Positions 22,642 to 33,402 are shown, numbered from the stretch's first letter. The stretch is DNA of 64,000 nt from Torreya grandis (GCA_037957365.1 JARHVA010004228.1:188501-252500), one strand, 5' to 3'. Notes: generated by a model from the letters alone, not told the origin. A program made the numbers and translations.

Positions 22642-25020
22642 CTAACAGAAGAATGCTCGAAGATGCAACGCATTAAGAGGCTCAGGTTCTTGCTGTCCGT
22701 CGAGGGAGGACAGACAATAAGTCCCTGACCCATACTTGTGCGTGATGATAAAAGGTCCAAGCCAATTGGGGGCGAATTTGCCTTGTTTACTTCGCTCCAT
22801 ATTGGTCACGTGCTGATTCTCTTTGAGGACGAGGTCTCCGATGTTGAAATCTCGTTCTCGCATATTTTTGTCGTAGGCTCGCTTTATGCGACTTTGGTAG
22901 ACATGGAGATGATTGAGGGCTGCGAGACGGCGCTCGTCGAGTAACTCAAGTTGAGCTAAACGATCTTGACGAAAGTCGTCGTTGGAAATAATGTCATGCA
23001 GGGAGATGCGAAGAGACGGGATTTGTACTTCGAGAGGTAAGACAGCCTCTGTTCCATACACGAGGGAGAAAGGGGTAGCACCCATAGAGGTTCGGATGCT
23101 AGTGCGGTAGGCCCACAAAGCGAAGGGAATATGAATGTGCCAATCCCTTCCTGTGTCGTTGACCACCTTCATGAGAATTTTAGTCAGAATTTTGTTGGAA
23201 GCCTCAGCCTGCCCATTTGCTTGTGGGTAGTAAGGCGAAGAAAAGCTGAGTTTGATGCCAAATGAGTCGCATAGTTTTTGGACAGTCTTGTTTTTGAAGG
23301 ACTTGCCGTTATCGGTGATGATTTTGTGAGGGACACCGAAACGACAGATGATGTGGCTGCTGATGAAGTCGACAATTTTGTCAGCTTTTGTGGAGACAAG
23401 AGGAATGGCTTCCACCCACTTGGTGAAATACTCAGTGGCAGTGATGATGGACTGATGACGAAGAGACGAGTGAGGGTTAATCTCACCGATGAGATCTAAG
23501 CCCCACTGAGAGAAAGGCCATAAATCCTGAGCGACTTGTAAGGCGTGGCTAGGGAGATGAAGCAGGTTAGAGTGCTGCTGACACTTGATGCAGCGCCGAA
23601 CATAGTCGCTACAGTCTTGATGAAGGGTGGGCCAATAATAACCCAGGCGAAAGATGCGCTTGGCAACCGAGTTTCCACAGAAGTGTCCACCACAAATCCT
23701 ATCGTGGACTTGTTTTATGGCTTGAGGAGCTTCAGTGGAGGTGAGACAGCGAAGAAGGAGGCCGTCAAAGCCTCGCTTATAGAGAAGACCCCCTAGCATG
23801 GTATAGCGAGCTGTGCGCTTGATGAAAGCTCGCCGCGCATTGCTAGAGAGGTTGGGAGGAGTGACAGAAAGAGACAAGTAGTCTACAAGTTGCTTATACC
23901 AGTCATCTTGTGGGATAGAATTGATAGTGTTGATATGGTCGATGTGAGGGGAGATGTATGAAGGCAAGGGTACACGATGCACCGTGACAAAAAGTCGAGA
24001 TGACGATGATGAAGACGGGATATGTGAAGCAAGAGAAGCCATGGTATCAGCAAACTTGTTCGTAGAGCGTGGAACAGTCTGCAAGAGATAGTGGTCGAAA
24101 GATGCCAAAAGAAGGTCAGCACGATTCTTATACCTCTGCAAAACTTCGTTTTTACAGAGATATGAACCGTTAACTTGATTAACGATGAGCTGCGAGTCGC
24201 CGAAGATGTTGATAGACTTGATGTGGAGGGAAAGGGCAGTCTGAAGTCCCAAAATTAAGGCCTCGTATTCGGCCATATTATTGGTACAATCAAAGTCAAG
24301 CTTGAAAGATAGAGGCATGGGATCCCCTTCGAGTGGGATGAGGATGACCCCTGCACCCCCACCGAGTTGACATTTAGAGCCGTCAAAGAACATGGTCATT
24401 TGGTAGACAGTGTCATCGGTGGAAAGTGTAGCGATAGATTCGTCAGGGAACTCACAGTGTGAAGGTTGGTTGTCGGGAAGAGGGGCATCTGCCAGTTGGT
24501 CAGCGATGGTTTGCCCCTTGATAGATTTCTGCTGGATGAATTCGAGGTCAAACTCAGCGAGCAGCATGAGCCACCGAGCCATACGTTGATTCTGATATGG
24601 CTTGGAGTGCATATACTTGAGAGGGTCGGTGTGAGTGACGACAAAGGTTTTGTGGGTGAGGAGATAGTGGCGGAGCTTGGTAGCGGAAAAGACTAATGCC
24701 AAACAGAGTTTCTCGGTATGAGTATACCGAGTTTCATAGTCGACTAGTGTTCGGCTGATGTAGTAAACCGCTTGCTCACGATGATGCTCGTCTCGGTGCG
24801 CGATCATGGCACCTAACGAATGGTTGGTGGCAGAGATATAAAGGTAGAAGGGTTGGTCGTCTTTAAGTGGAATGAGGACTGGTGGAGAGACCAGATAGCT
24901 TTTGAGGGCTTCAAAAGCCTCTTGACAGTCCTCATCCCATTTAAAGGAGACGTCCTTCTTAAGGAGATGATGAAAAGGTTGGCAGCGGTCTGAAAGCTGC
25001 AAGATGAAACGACGGATGGA
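22642..25020 (-). CDS. pol: Gypsy RNase H, archaeal-type RNase H and integrase portion of pol
   Basis: One 786-residue open frame, entered by read-through from RT; two nonsense codons (25021-25023 and 25033-25035) now separate it from RT. Residues about 15-175 are the gypsy RNase H, ending in the KGQTIADQLA motif; the first catalytic Asp position reads as SATN. Residues 201-330 are a second RNase H with D207 (FFDGS), E245 (MAEYEA), D269 (GDSQ) and D319 (FADT). Integrase follows: zinc module H433/H440 and C471/C474, then catalytic D503, D564 and E600, with near-standard 60 and 35 spacing. The C-terminus (DLVLKEN; LGPFI) resembles the usual gypsy integrase tail. Family roles: RNA removal during reverse transcription, and cDNA insertion. 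The frame is intact, but the protein is probably not produced because upstream pol is broken. Confidence 0.93.
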   Translation of the reverse strand, partial: SIRRFILQLSDRCQPFHHLLKKDVSFKWDEDCQEAFEALKSYLVSPPVLIPLKDDQPFYLYISATNHSLGAMIAHRDEHHREQAVYYISRTLVDYETRYTHTEKLCLALVFSATKLRHYLLTHKTFVVTHTDPLKYMHSKPYQNQRMARWLMLLAEFDLEFIQQKSIKGQTIADQLADAPLPDNQPSHCEFPDESIATLSTDDTVYQMTMFFDGSKCQLGGGAGVILIPLEGDPMPLSFKLDFDCTNNMAEYEALILGLQTALSLHIKSINIFGDSQLIVNQVNGSYLCKNEVLQRYKNRADLLLASFDHYLLQTVPRSTNKFADTMASLASHIPSSSSSSRLFVTVHRVPLPSYISPHIDHINTINSIPQDDWYKQLVDYLSLSVTPPNLSSNARRAFIKRTARYTMLGGLLYKRGFDGLLLRCLTSTEAPQAIKQVHDRICGGHFCGNSVAKRIFRLGYYWPTLHQDCSDYVRRCIKCQQHSNLLHLPSHALQVAQDLWPFSQWGLDLIGEINPHSSLRHQSIITATEYFTKWVEAIPLVSTKADKIVDFISSHIICRFGVPHKIITDNGKSFKNKTVQKLCDSFGIKLSFSSPYYPQANGQAEASNKILTKILMKVVNDTGRDWHIHIPFALWAYRTSIRTSMGATPFSLVYGTEAVLPLEVQIPSLRISLHDIISNDDFRQDRLAQLELLDERRLAALNHLHVYQSRIKRAYDKNMRERDFNIGDLVLKENQHVTNMERSKQGKFAPNWLGPFIITHKYGSGTYCLSSLDGQQEPEPLNALHLRAFFC

Positions 25021-25953
25021 CTAGAGCTTCCCTTATAGACTGCGAAGCTGCTTGAGATTGGTCGGGGGTGGCATTTCGAGGATAGCGCGGATCTTGGCGG
25101 GGTCTATCTCGATACCACGAAAGGAAATGATGAAGCCGAGAAGCTTGCCTGAGAGGACCCCAAAGACACATTTCTTGGGGTTAAGGCGAACATTGTATTG
25201 AAGAAGGTGAGAGAAGATGATTTTGAGAATGGTCAAGTGGTCGCGACGAAGCTTGGATTTGCCGAGAAGGTCGTCCACATAGTCCTCCATGATTTTGTGG
25301 AGGAGATCGTGGAAAATGTAGGTCATGGCGCGCTGATATGTGGCACCAGCGTTTTTCAAGCTGAAAGGCATGACTCGATAGCAGAAAGTCCCCCATGGAG
25401 TGATAAAGGTAGTCTTGTGTTGATCTTCTGGTGCGATCAGGATTTGATTGTATCCTGAAAAACCGTCCATGAGAGATAGCATCTCATGGCCGGCCGTGAG
25501 ATTAACAAGCTGGTCAATGTTAGGAAGAGGAAAGTCGTCTTTGGAACAGGCTAGGTTAAGGTCGCAATAGTCCGTGTAGATCTGAATTCCTCCAGTTGCT
25601 TTAGTAACTGGGACGATGTTAGAGACCCACTGCAGATAATCGATAGGCTGGATGAAGGAGACAAAAACAAGGTGCTGAAGCTCCTCTTTGACAAGGAGCG
25701 CAACGCGAAGATGCATCTTTCGAAGCTTTTGCCTAACAGGCTTAGCCTCTGGTTTGGTGACAATGTTATGGGTAGCGATGGTGGGGTCGATGCCAGGAAT
25801 GTCGCTATAAGTCCAGGCAAAGGCCTTGCTATGGTCGAAAAGAAACTGGGTATAGTCAAGCTGCTCCTGAGTGTCTAAAGATTGGCCAATCTTTAAGACG
25901 TGAAGAACATCGGAAGAAGGGAGGTTGATGTCAATGGTTGATTCATTTAACAT
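25021..25953 (-). pseudogene. pol: Reverse transcriptase portion of Tat-lineage pol (nonsense codons at its end)
   Basis: Residues 1-306 of the open frame (25033-25953) cover the RT palm and fingers. Visible motifs: D163 in LSLMDGFSGYNQI, the catalytic YVDD at 225-228, PFSLKNAGATYQR, and LGFIIS. The block usually read as DYRDLN has Cys for Arg (DYCDLN). Two stops follow in frame, TAA at 25033-25035 and TAG at 25021-25023. The homologous plus-strand fragment near position 50 has CAA (Gln) at the first of these positions, which supports C-to-T change there. The upstream end of the frame continues from 25981 through a TAG at 25981-25983. Function in the family: synthesis of element cDNA. Confidence 0.9.
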
Positions 25954-25980
25954 AACCTGGGTCTCGGAAGGGAGGGAACG

Positions 25981-26165
25981 CTAGATGAAAGAGTCATCGG
26001 CACCCATGTAGGAAAGGATGGCGTCATCGTCAACGCAGTGGACAGTGTGAATGGTTGCCGACTCATCCTCTATCATGGTAGGAAAGATGAGAGGGAGAGA
26101 TCTGGACACCCCATTGAGCTGATAGGTCAGGGGTTCCAGGCGGATGGTGTTTATGAAAAAAAAAA
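25981..26165 (-). pseudogene. Protease-RT connector, shifted frame after the A10 run
   Basis: After the homopolymer the minus-strand frame reads FFFINTIRLEPL and on to ADDSFI, then a TAG at 25981-25983 directly upstream of RT. A single-base slip at the homopolymer would restore continuity with the protease frame. This could be mutation, sequencing error or, less likely, programmed frameshifting. Confidence 0.6.
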
Positions 26166-29008
26166 CTAGGAGGGATGGAAACCACCGACTCCGTAGGTGA
26201 TGAAGGAGAGATGGGTGAGTTTGGAGGAGATTGGTCAATTGTTGGCTCGGGACAAAGGTCGGAAGGAGCCTGAGTGGGGTCATGATATCCCAGGCCATAC
26301 CGTTTCTTGGCATCATCATCATTGAGCGGCTCGATGGGCTGATGGGAGCCCTGCTCATAGCGTCCAAAACCAAAACCCTTCCATGCACACCTGTAAAGGT
26401 AAGCGTGTGCGGAGGCGGGGTTGCCAAGAAATGAGAAATCTGATGTGAAAGGTTGGGGTGAAGAGAGGGAATTGCCGTTGGTAGGAGCTTGATTGAGCCC
26501 CCCATAGACAAAGTTGGTTTGGAGGTGAGGAGGACCATAAGGTACGACCATCCCGATCCGTTGGTCGTAATTGGGACTGAAATGAAGGCGTCCATACTCT
26601 TGCGGAGTTTGGAACATGTCGAGGGTCAACAAGCGATATTCCCCAAGTGATAGTCGTTGGAAGACGTCTTCCATGGGGTCTTTGGTCGGCGCTTGAAGAG
26701 GAGGGGTGAGGGTGACCGCCGATTGCGAACTGGTCGAAGCTTCCGCAGATGGAGGCGGTGCCAGAGTTGACGGCTTGATGGGAATGAGGACATCGTTGGG
26801 ACGGTAGGTTGTGTTGCAAGTCTTGAAGGGTGAAGGGTCAGCGGGAATGGTGTGGACTTGCCCGTCATGCTCAAACTTCACACAACGGTGTAGGGTGGAG
26901 GGGACACAGGCCATGGCACGGATCCAAAGTCGTCCCAGTAGAATGTTGTATTGAAACTCTCCTTCGATGATATAGAAGAGCTCCGGGACTGTGCGTGGAC
27001 CAACGCGAATGTGAAGGATGACTGTGCCAATGGTCGTGGTGGTGGTGTCGTTGAAAGAGCGTAAGATCGCGTCAGTTTTGGAGACGCAATTCTTGGGAAG
27101 AGCCAACTGGTCAAAGGCATGGGTAGAGATTATGTTGATGCTAGCGCCGCCGTCGATCATAACGCGTTTAATGTGTGTCCGATCAACATAGGCAGTGATG
27201 AAGAGGGCGGCGTCCTGATCTTCCGTGTTAGATGTGGGAATCTCAGAATTGCTGAATGTGATGGAGACGACAGGAGATAAAGAATGGACGAGGGCAGCGA
27301 GTGGTTGGGGGTCCTCGGGTTGGACCTCCGCTGCCTGCAAGGCTTGGATGAGGGCTTGACGGTGCTGAGGCGAGGTTTGGATAAGGTCATAAAGAGACAT
27401 CTTTACAGGTGTCTGGTGAAGCTGCTTCAGCATGGAGTCGTGAATTGGCCCAGAGGAAGAAGACGAAGAAGGCTGGGACGCGCCAAGGATAGAAATTTTA
27501 GGCTTGGGTGCAAGAGGTGGTTTGACGAAGGGATAGGTCCAAGGAATGGTGGCTTTTTCTTTCGCCTTGTCCTTTTGCGACCTAGTGGTTATACGGATAG
27601 CATTGATTTCGAAAATAGGAGGTGAAGAAGGGGTCATGTCTTGCTGGTGAGATGTTGACGTGTTTGAAGAGGTTAGACGGGAAGGAGTCGGGGTCTGGTC
27701 AAGAGTGTCCTTAAGGAGAAGAGTGTCCTTCTCCATGTAGCGGCGGATGACGACTTTGAGGGCACAGCAAGTCTCGGTATCATGTCCTGGTGTACGATGA
27801 TATAAGCAGATTTTTGTGTCATCGAACCAGGAGGGCTTAGACCCGAGAGGCTGGAAAGGCTTGATGGGTGGAAGGGTTATGTCGGAAGTCTGCAGAAGTC
27901 GGCGTAATATCAACGAGTATGAGCCCACTAGAGGGTCCGTGCTGTTTGATATGCACGAGGTCGGTGACTTTTGCTTTGGCGAGGTTGGAAGAGGTTTCTG
28001 TACCACCTTATGGGTTGATGGTGCAGTGACAGGCATAGACGACATTTTCTTGGTGATTGGTACCGCCTTTTTGGGAGAGGGACGGCTAGAGGTAGGTAGA
28101 GAAAGCAAAGGAGGCAACGAGTTTTGATTGGAGGCCGGAGTGGGAAGGATTCTAGCCAGGGTCGAAGGATGGGGGCCCAAAATAGATGGCAATGGTGACG
28201 GGGAAGGAGGCGTTCGCTTCGGCGGTCTGGCAGTCTCCTTTGACTTGATTGAAAGACTACTACTGGTCAAGGTCTGGGCTAGGTCCACCTTCACTTACGG
28301 GTGAGTGAGGGTGGAGACAGGATGAACGCCAAGTGACTTGATAGGCTTAGACGAGAGAGATGCAGGTTTCGGTTTTGACGGGCTTGGTTGAGGTTTGAGA
28401 GTCTGGTCTTTGTCAAGAGTCTGAAGAGATTCTGCCTTGGGAAGATTAGCAGTATGTGATGAGAGGGCACGGGTATGCTGAAGGGCTTTAAGACGCTCTC
28501 ACAACACCTGAGGCGTCACTTTCCTCGGAGGGAGAAGTTCGATTTTCTCCACTAACCGGGAAAACGGCTGAGAAGAAGATGTTGATGGTTGCGAGGTTGA
28601 AGACGAGATGGGTGTAGTGGTCTTAGACGCATGATATGGTGAAGATAAGACAGATCTAGATGGAGACAAAGGGGAGACAGGTTCTTCTCTGGGTGGAGAA
28701 GAATCCGAAAAGTGAGGCTCCTCAAGCGGGTAAAGGGCAGGGATGATGGTGCCCTCCACTTGCGGTTGAAGAGTAGGAAGGGTCGGGTCCTCCATAGGCA
28801 GCAGAAAGGAGGAGGGCGAGACCGGTGGTGCTGGTAAAGCCGAGGCGTCCTCTAAGATGAGAGAGGTCGATGGAGAAGTAGCCGGGGAAAGAGGTTCATT
28901 CACATGTGATGGACTGATTGATGGACTAACCTCTTGAGGTTGATTGGGGACGAAAGGCGAGACCGTATTGACTGTTCGAATATTGTGTTCATGATTATCG
29001 TCAATCAA
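26063..29008 (-). pseudogene. Gag-pro linker with second zinc knuckle and retropepsin-like protease
   Basis: A Pro/Ser/Thr-rich frame with two internal stops (TGA 28499-28501; TAA 28295-28297). A CCHC-like module at about 27735-27830 reads CLYHRTPGHDTETC (C-x2-H-x4-H-x4-C), a duplicate of the one at the end of gag. The protease follows: active-site IDGGAS at about 27141-27158, and the conserved ILLGRLWI further on. The segment then runs into another disordered linker. At 26156-26165 (plus strand) a run of ten A shifts the frame: the next sensible frame (25981-26160) continues toward RT. Expected role in the family: polyprotein maturation. The aspartic-protease call rests on the active-site loop and its position before RT. 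Confidence 0.82.
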
Positions 29009-30910
29009 GGTCTAGACATTGTTTTGAGTTGGTGGATGATTAGGGAATGGTTGTTTGAAGATGTCAATGGCCTGATTAGGGGGTGCATTGGGATTGTGTA
29101 AGATGAGGTCTCCTTTTCAAGCATGTCTTGGATTATGTTCTTAAAAGTTTTGCAGTTTTCTGTGTCATGTCCCTTAACACGGTGGAAGCTGTAGAAGTCT
29201 TGTTCCCTATACCACGCAGGAATGGCGTGTGAGGGATCAAATTGTGGAGGAGGTCGGGCTTGAAGGAGATTAAGGACCCCCTGCTTAACAAGCTTTTCCA
29301 GCACAGACGCGTATGATTCTCCGAGAGGAGTATACCGTCGTTGTACGTATCTTTGCTGGAATTGGCGAGTGGCGCTCTGAGATGTGGATGGCTCAGGCTG
29401 AGTGGTCGAAGAAGATGAAGGTCTAACAACCACGGCATTGGCTGAAGCCTTGGATTTAGAATTGGATGATGATGGCTTAGCAGAGGAAGAGTCGTTGGTC
29501 TTAGAGCTGGGATTCTTGCTCCGCAACTTGACTTTATTCTCCTCGATGGCACGCAACTCAAGTTTGCGGGCCATCGTGAAGGCTTCATCGAAGGTGCGGA
29601 AGGTTTGAACCCTCAGGGTGGAAGAAATATGTCTGACACAGGCTTGGGAGAAGAGTTCAATAAGCTCGGCCTGGGGTAAGGAAAAGGAGAGTTGATTGAT
29701 GAGGCCTCTCCATCGAGCAACGAAGTCGGCTATGGACTCATCCTCGAATTGCCGGATAGAATAGAGGTCCGTGATCGAGACCTTCTTGGTTATGTTGATG
29801 GAAAAATGATCGAAGAAGAGCTGGGCCAATTGTGTGAATGAGAAGAGAGAATGGCTGGGAAGGGAGCTGTACCAGTTGAGCGCAGCACCCGAGAGAGACA
29901 TAGGAAACGTGCGTAAGAGCAACGCATCGTCATGGGAAATGAGGTAACAGGCATGTTTGAATGCCCGTAAGTGTTGCTGTGGGTCTTCCTTGCTTTGAAA
30001 GCGAGAAAACTTTGGAAGCTCCCACTGGCTAGGATATGGTATGATTGGGATAGAAGGATGAATGGGCTCGTTGCAAATCTGCTCATATGAGAGAGCGTTG
30101 CGCGAGCCGAAAATAGAGGTCTCTAGACTGGTCATCTTGTCCATCAGCATTTTGATGATGTTTGCCGACGGATTGATGGGTGGCGCGCCCCCTAAGTTGT
30201 AGGGCGCTTGGAAGAGGCTAGGGGAGGCATACGACGTAGTCGGTTGCCCCTGTAATGGCGCAATGTAGGGGTAACTAGTCGTAGAGATGGATGAAGAGGC
30301 TAAAGGTGGTTGGGTAGAAGGCATAGCTAGGCCCGATGTCACCACGAGAGGCTGGACTGTGGTGACGGGGGCCAAGGGATAAGAAGCCACCCTGGTGTTG
30401 ATAGGGGCCAGGGTAGGCAGAATAGAGACGACAAAGTTTTGAAAAAGAGTGGATAGCGGTTGAGCGAGTCGAGGTTGATAGGGGGCCGAGACCCCGGTGG
30501 AAGTGGGCCTAAAGATAGAGGGAGAGGCCACGCCTAGAGGATTGGTCAAAGTCTGGTCAGTGGTCGAAGCGATGGCTTGAGTGTCCAAGGGTTGAACTAC
30601 GGATGCCGTCGATACAGCCGTAGTCGCGGCAAGAGGTTGGCATTCCGTAGATTGGATTGCCCAAGGAGTCTCGCGTTCGGCTATGCGCGAGATAGTGTTG
30701 CAAGGCCTTGACGTTGAGGTCCAAGAATCGTTCGAAGTCTTGGTCCCCTTCTTGGACAATAAGAGTCTGTGGCGGGGTTGGACGAATAGGAGTTCTTTCG
30801 GTCTCCGAGTTGAACTCCATTGTAGGCTTGGTCACGGACGGGGTAGACGGAAGTTGTTGACGGCTAGCGTGGTTGACAAGAGCTTTGGCTTGGCTACGAG
30901 TCAAAACCAT
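29005..30910 (-). pseudogene. gag: Tat-lineage gag (capsid/nucleocapsid), frame-disrupted
   Basis: The likely start is the ATG at 30908-30910 (MVLTRSQ). The N-terminus lies in one frame (30557-30910), and the body (584 residues, 29005-30759) in another, so a one-base change lies near 30690. The body has a Pro/Ser/Thr-rich first 220 residues, then a gag core at about 250-415 (ELPKFSRF, ALNWYSSLPSHSL, FEDESIADFVARWR), a basic Ser-rich stretch, and a knuckle near 29146-29212 (YSFHRVKGHDTENC) whose first Cys is replaced. Near 29112 the frame shifts back to the first frame, and a TAG at 29012-29014 follows. The gag core is the capsid-forming domain in gypsy elements. Confidence 0.86.
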
Positions 30911-31980
30911 GCAAGGCAAAGGAGGTTCAGGTTTCAGAAACTGTGTTTTTCTGTTTCAGAAAACCAGGATGGAGTTTTTGTCAGAGAAGGGACAGGTTTT
31001 AGGCTGCTGGTTTTCAAAAAAAAGGACAGTGACAGAGACCGACGTCGGTTGAAAAACCGATGTCAGTAAGGCAGATAGCCGACGTCGGTCAGATAACCGA
31101 TGCCGATAAGAGAGGAAAGCCGACGTCGGTGATAGAACCGATGCCGGTGACTGTGTTTTTTAGAGAACAAAAGGATTTTAAGATTCTTGGAAAAATAATG
31201 AAGAAAGCGTCCTCACTCACTCAAACAAACAGATGAGAAGAGAAAAATAGAGAGAGACAGACAAGCCTAAGTGATAAATCTTAGGAATTAACCTTAGAAT
31301 CTTGTGGCTTATGCCTTAGAGGAATGTTTAGGGAGATTGGCTGTAAGAAAGGTCCTAGAAGAGGCAGTCTAGAGCTGGTTTCAGGTCTTGTTTTAGGTGC
31401 TCAAAAATCTGTGTTAGGTCTGGTACGTGGCCTGGTGCTAAGGAGCAAGCTCCCCTCACTTCACGATTCCAGTGGTTAGCTAGTCTCGCTTAGCCAAGAT
31501 ATACCTCGCCTAGAGTTTATCCTCCGCCAGAGAACGGAGTGGGCTTCCCCCTTGGTGATGAAATCCAAGTAGGATCATCGGGACGGGTAAGGTATCCGCT
31601 GGGGGATGAAATCCCAGTCGGGCCTTGTCTCAAGTAAGTTTTATGTTCGTTTTAGTGCATGTGGTTTGGTAGTGTAACATCAAGTGTCTACGATTTATTC
31701 AATATGCAGATTTAAGTTACTAGATGTGGACTAATGCAAGCACGAGCAGAAATGAAAGTGCAATACGTTTTAAGCCCAAGTCGAAATGTGAAATTTGTTA
31801 TGAAGACAAGTTTGAGAAAGGGTTGAGAGTATGATGTTTAGACTAGTCTAGAAATGCAAAGAAGAAAGATTCGTTTTAGTCCTGCTTATAGTGTCATTTG
31901 GAATAGAAGAAAGAGACAAGAAGGAAGGAGCCTAAATGCACCTAAATGAATGAAAGGAAGAGGAACCTGAGGAAGAACCT
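30911..31980 (-). other. 5' leader of the Tat-lineage element
   Basis: About 1.07 kb between the PBS and the gag start, noncoding. It contains three tandem units of about 40 bp with the palindrome CCGACGTCGG at 31039, 31079 and 31120. Each palindrome is followed by an AACCGATG.C half-unit. Confidence 0.8.
31038..31151. repeat. Three 40-bp tandem units with GACGTC palindrome in the gypsy leader
   Basis: CCGACGTCGG occurs at 31039-31048, 31079-31088 and 31120-31129 (40- and 41-bp steps). Each is followed about 16-18 bp later by ACCGATG. GACGTC contains the ACGT core recognised by plant bZIP proteins (C-box type), so a regulatory role is possible but untested. Confidence 0.85.
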
Positions 31981-32000
31981 AAGGTCCCACCGGGCGTGCC
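31981..32000 (-). other. Primer-binding site of the Tat-lineage element
   Basis: On the minus strand, three bases after the 5' LTR, the sequence reads TGGCACGCCCGGTGGGACCT. It begins TGG as expected for pairing with a tRNA CCA end. I cannot assign the tRNA from memory. The giant-LTR element has a nearly identical site at 46738. Confidence 0.85.
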
Positions 32001-32003
32001 AGA

Positions 32004-33397
32004 ATGTTTATATCGCTAATTCGCTTTCTACATTCAAAAAATGAATAAAGAAACTAAAGAAATGGACAAGGCTAGAAGTACCTGGATAAAGATTGCGCAC
32101 CGTAATCCAGACGTTTGTGGGCACCCCTCTTTGGCTGTGGAGGAATGACACCTGCAAGGAAAAAGAAACTTAGACAAGAAGATGTTAGATGGATAGGTAG
32201 TGGGTTGCCAAGCAATAGCTTGTTCCCGGAAGTGTGAAAACTTCCTCAAGGGAGGTCAACTCACTGATAACAGACAGATAAAAGACTAAGGAAATATAGA
32301 ATGCTAGAATATAGGAGTGATAGACAAATTAGAAATGAAAGAAAAGATCAATGGTTACCTGAAAAGAGTTGTCGGGCTGATGACAGTCGCCGAGGTCGGT
32401 AATGTTGCCGTCGTCGGTTGTCTGGGCTGCCGACTTCGGTTATCCTGCTGACGTCGGTCGGGGAAGTAACTGGCGTCAGTCGGGGCAGTGGCCTGTTGTC
32501 AGTTCTGGTCGAGTTTTTGGACTGTGGACAGGTCTGATTTGTGAACAGGTTCGAGGCAGAGCTCAGGGATGAATTTGAATGGACTGGGGAATGGTCTGGT
32601 TCTGATCAGGTGCCCTGTATAGGGTCTTTGTTGGTAGGAGGGATGAGGGAGTTGTCCGGAATTGTACTGAAAGGATGACAGGTGAAAGGGAGATGGACAG
32701 AGAACAGGGCCTGAGAAGGCTTTTCAGCCTCTCAAGGGGTAGGACAGAGGACAGTGGGAGACAGCAGATGCCAAACAACTGAACACTAAAAAAAAAAATG
32801 AAATGAAATAACAGACTGTGCTTACCTTTTTAGATTGCTGAATGAAGAGTGGAAGAGCTATTGTTGAGACCACAAAAGACTAAATCTCTGCTCAAGAATC
32901 CCTGCACCTGTTGCTGCTATTGCACGAGGTTCAGAGGGAGAAGAAACGAATGCCAAAACGGCAAGAGAATTTTGTTTGCGAGCTCAAGGGGCCGGGCGGT
33001 GGAATGGATGCAGAAAGGAGTCTTGAAGGCTGCCGACGCTGGCATTATCGCCGACGTCGGCGGTAGCAGAATGGGGACAAAGACTAAAAATAGCCTCTGC
33101 GCATTCTTGCACGCCGCCGGGTGAGGGATTGTGGGAAGAACGGTCATGAGGATGCTTAAATGGGCGCGGGAGGAAGATAATGAGAAGATTTGGCATAATA
33201 AAGGCTAAGAGGAAGGTGGAGGGATCCAAGGGAGGATCCAAGGTGGCAAGGGTGAGGTGGAAAGGGGGCCACTTAATTAAAATATTTAAGTTATTTTAAT
33301 CAAATGAGTGGAGGGGACTAAGGCCAAGGGTTAGGATATGGGTTTGAGGTGGACAAGGGGGGAGAACCAAGGTGCAGACACATTTGTGGTGTCTACA
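32004..33397 (-). repeat. 5' LTR of the Tat-lineage element
   Basis: 1394 bp; on the plus strand it begins TGTTTATATCGC and ends GTGTCTACA. It differs from the other LTR by sparse substitutions, an extra about 20-bp GCGTCAGTCGGGG-type unit near 32465, and a missing 24-bp unit near 33055. The transcription start is expected in it on the minus strand; I could not fix a TATA box. Confidence 0.92.
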
Positions 33398-33402
33398 AAA
33401 TC

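Larger units (their letters stand above)
19234..33397 (-). mobile_element. Full-length Ty3/gypsy retrotransposon, Tat lineage (14.2 kb)
   Basis: Near-identical LTRs lie at 19234-20626 and 32004-33397; sampled stretches differ by about 2-3 percent plus two indels. Flanks are TAATC (19229-19233) and AAATC (33398-33402), one base apart. On the minus strand the order is LTR, PBS, about 1.07-kb leader, gag, Pro/Ser-rich linker, second knuckle, protease, RT, gypsy RNase H, aRNH, integrase, about 2-kb 3' UTR, polypurine tract, LTR. The dual RNase H and long variable 3' UTR fit the Tat lineage. The GC content and CpG density are visibly higher than in the surrounding DNA, and it is the youngest large insertion here. 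It is not autonomous now: three frame changes and six nonsense codons break the polyprotein. Confidence 0.93.

Noticed and set aside
22738..31069. Many plus-strand ORFs opposite the gypsy gag-pol
   Set aside because: They are shadows of the minus-strand coding frames in GC-richer DNA and contain no domains.
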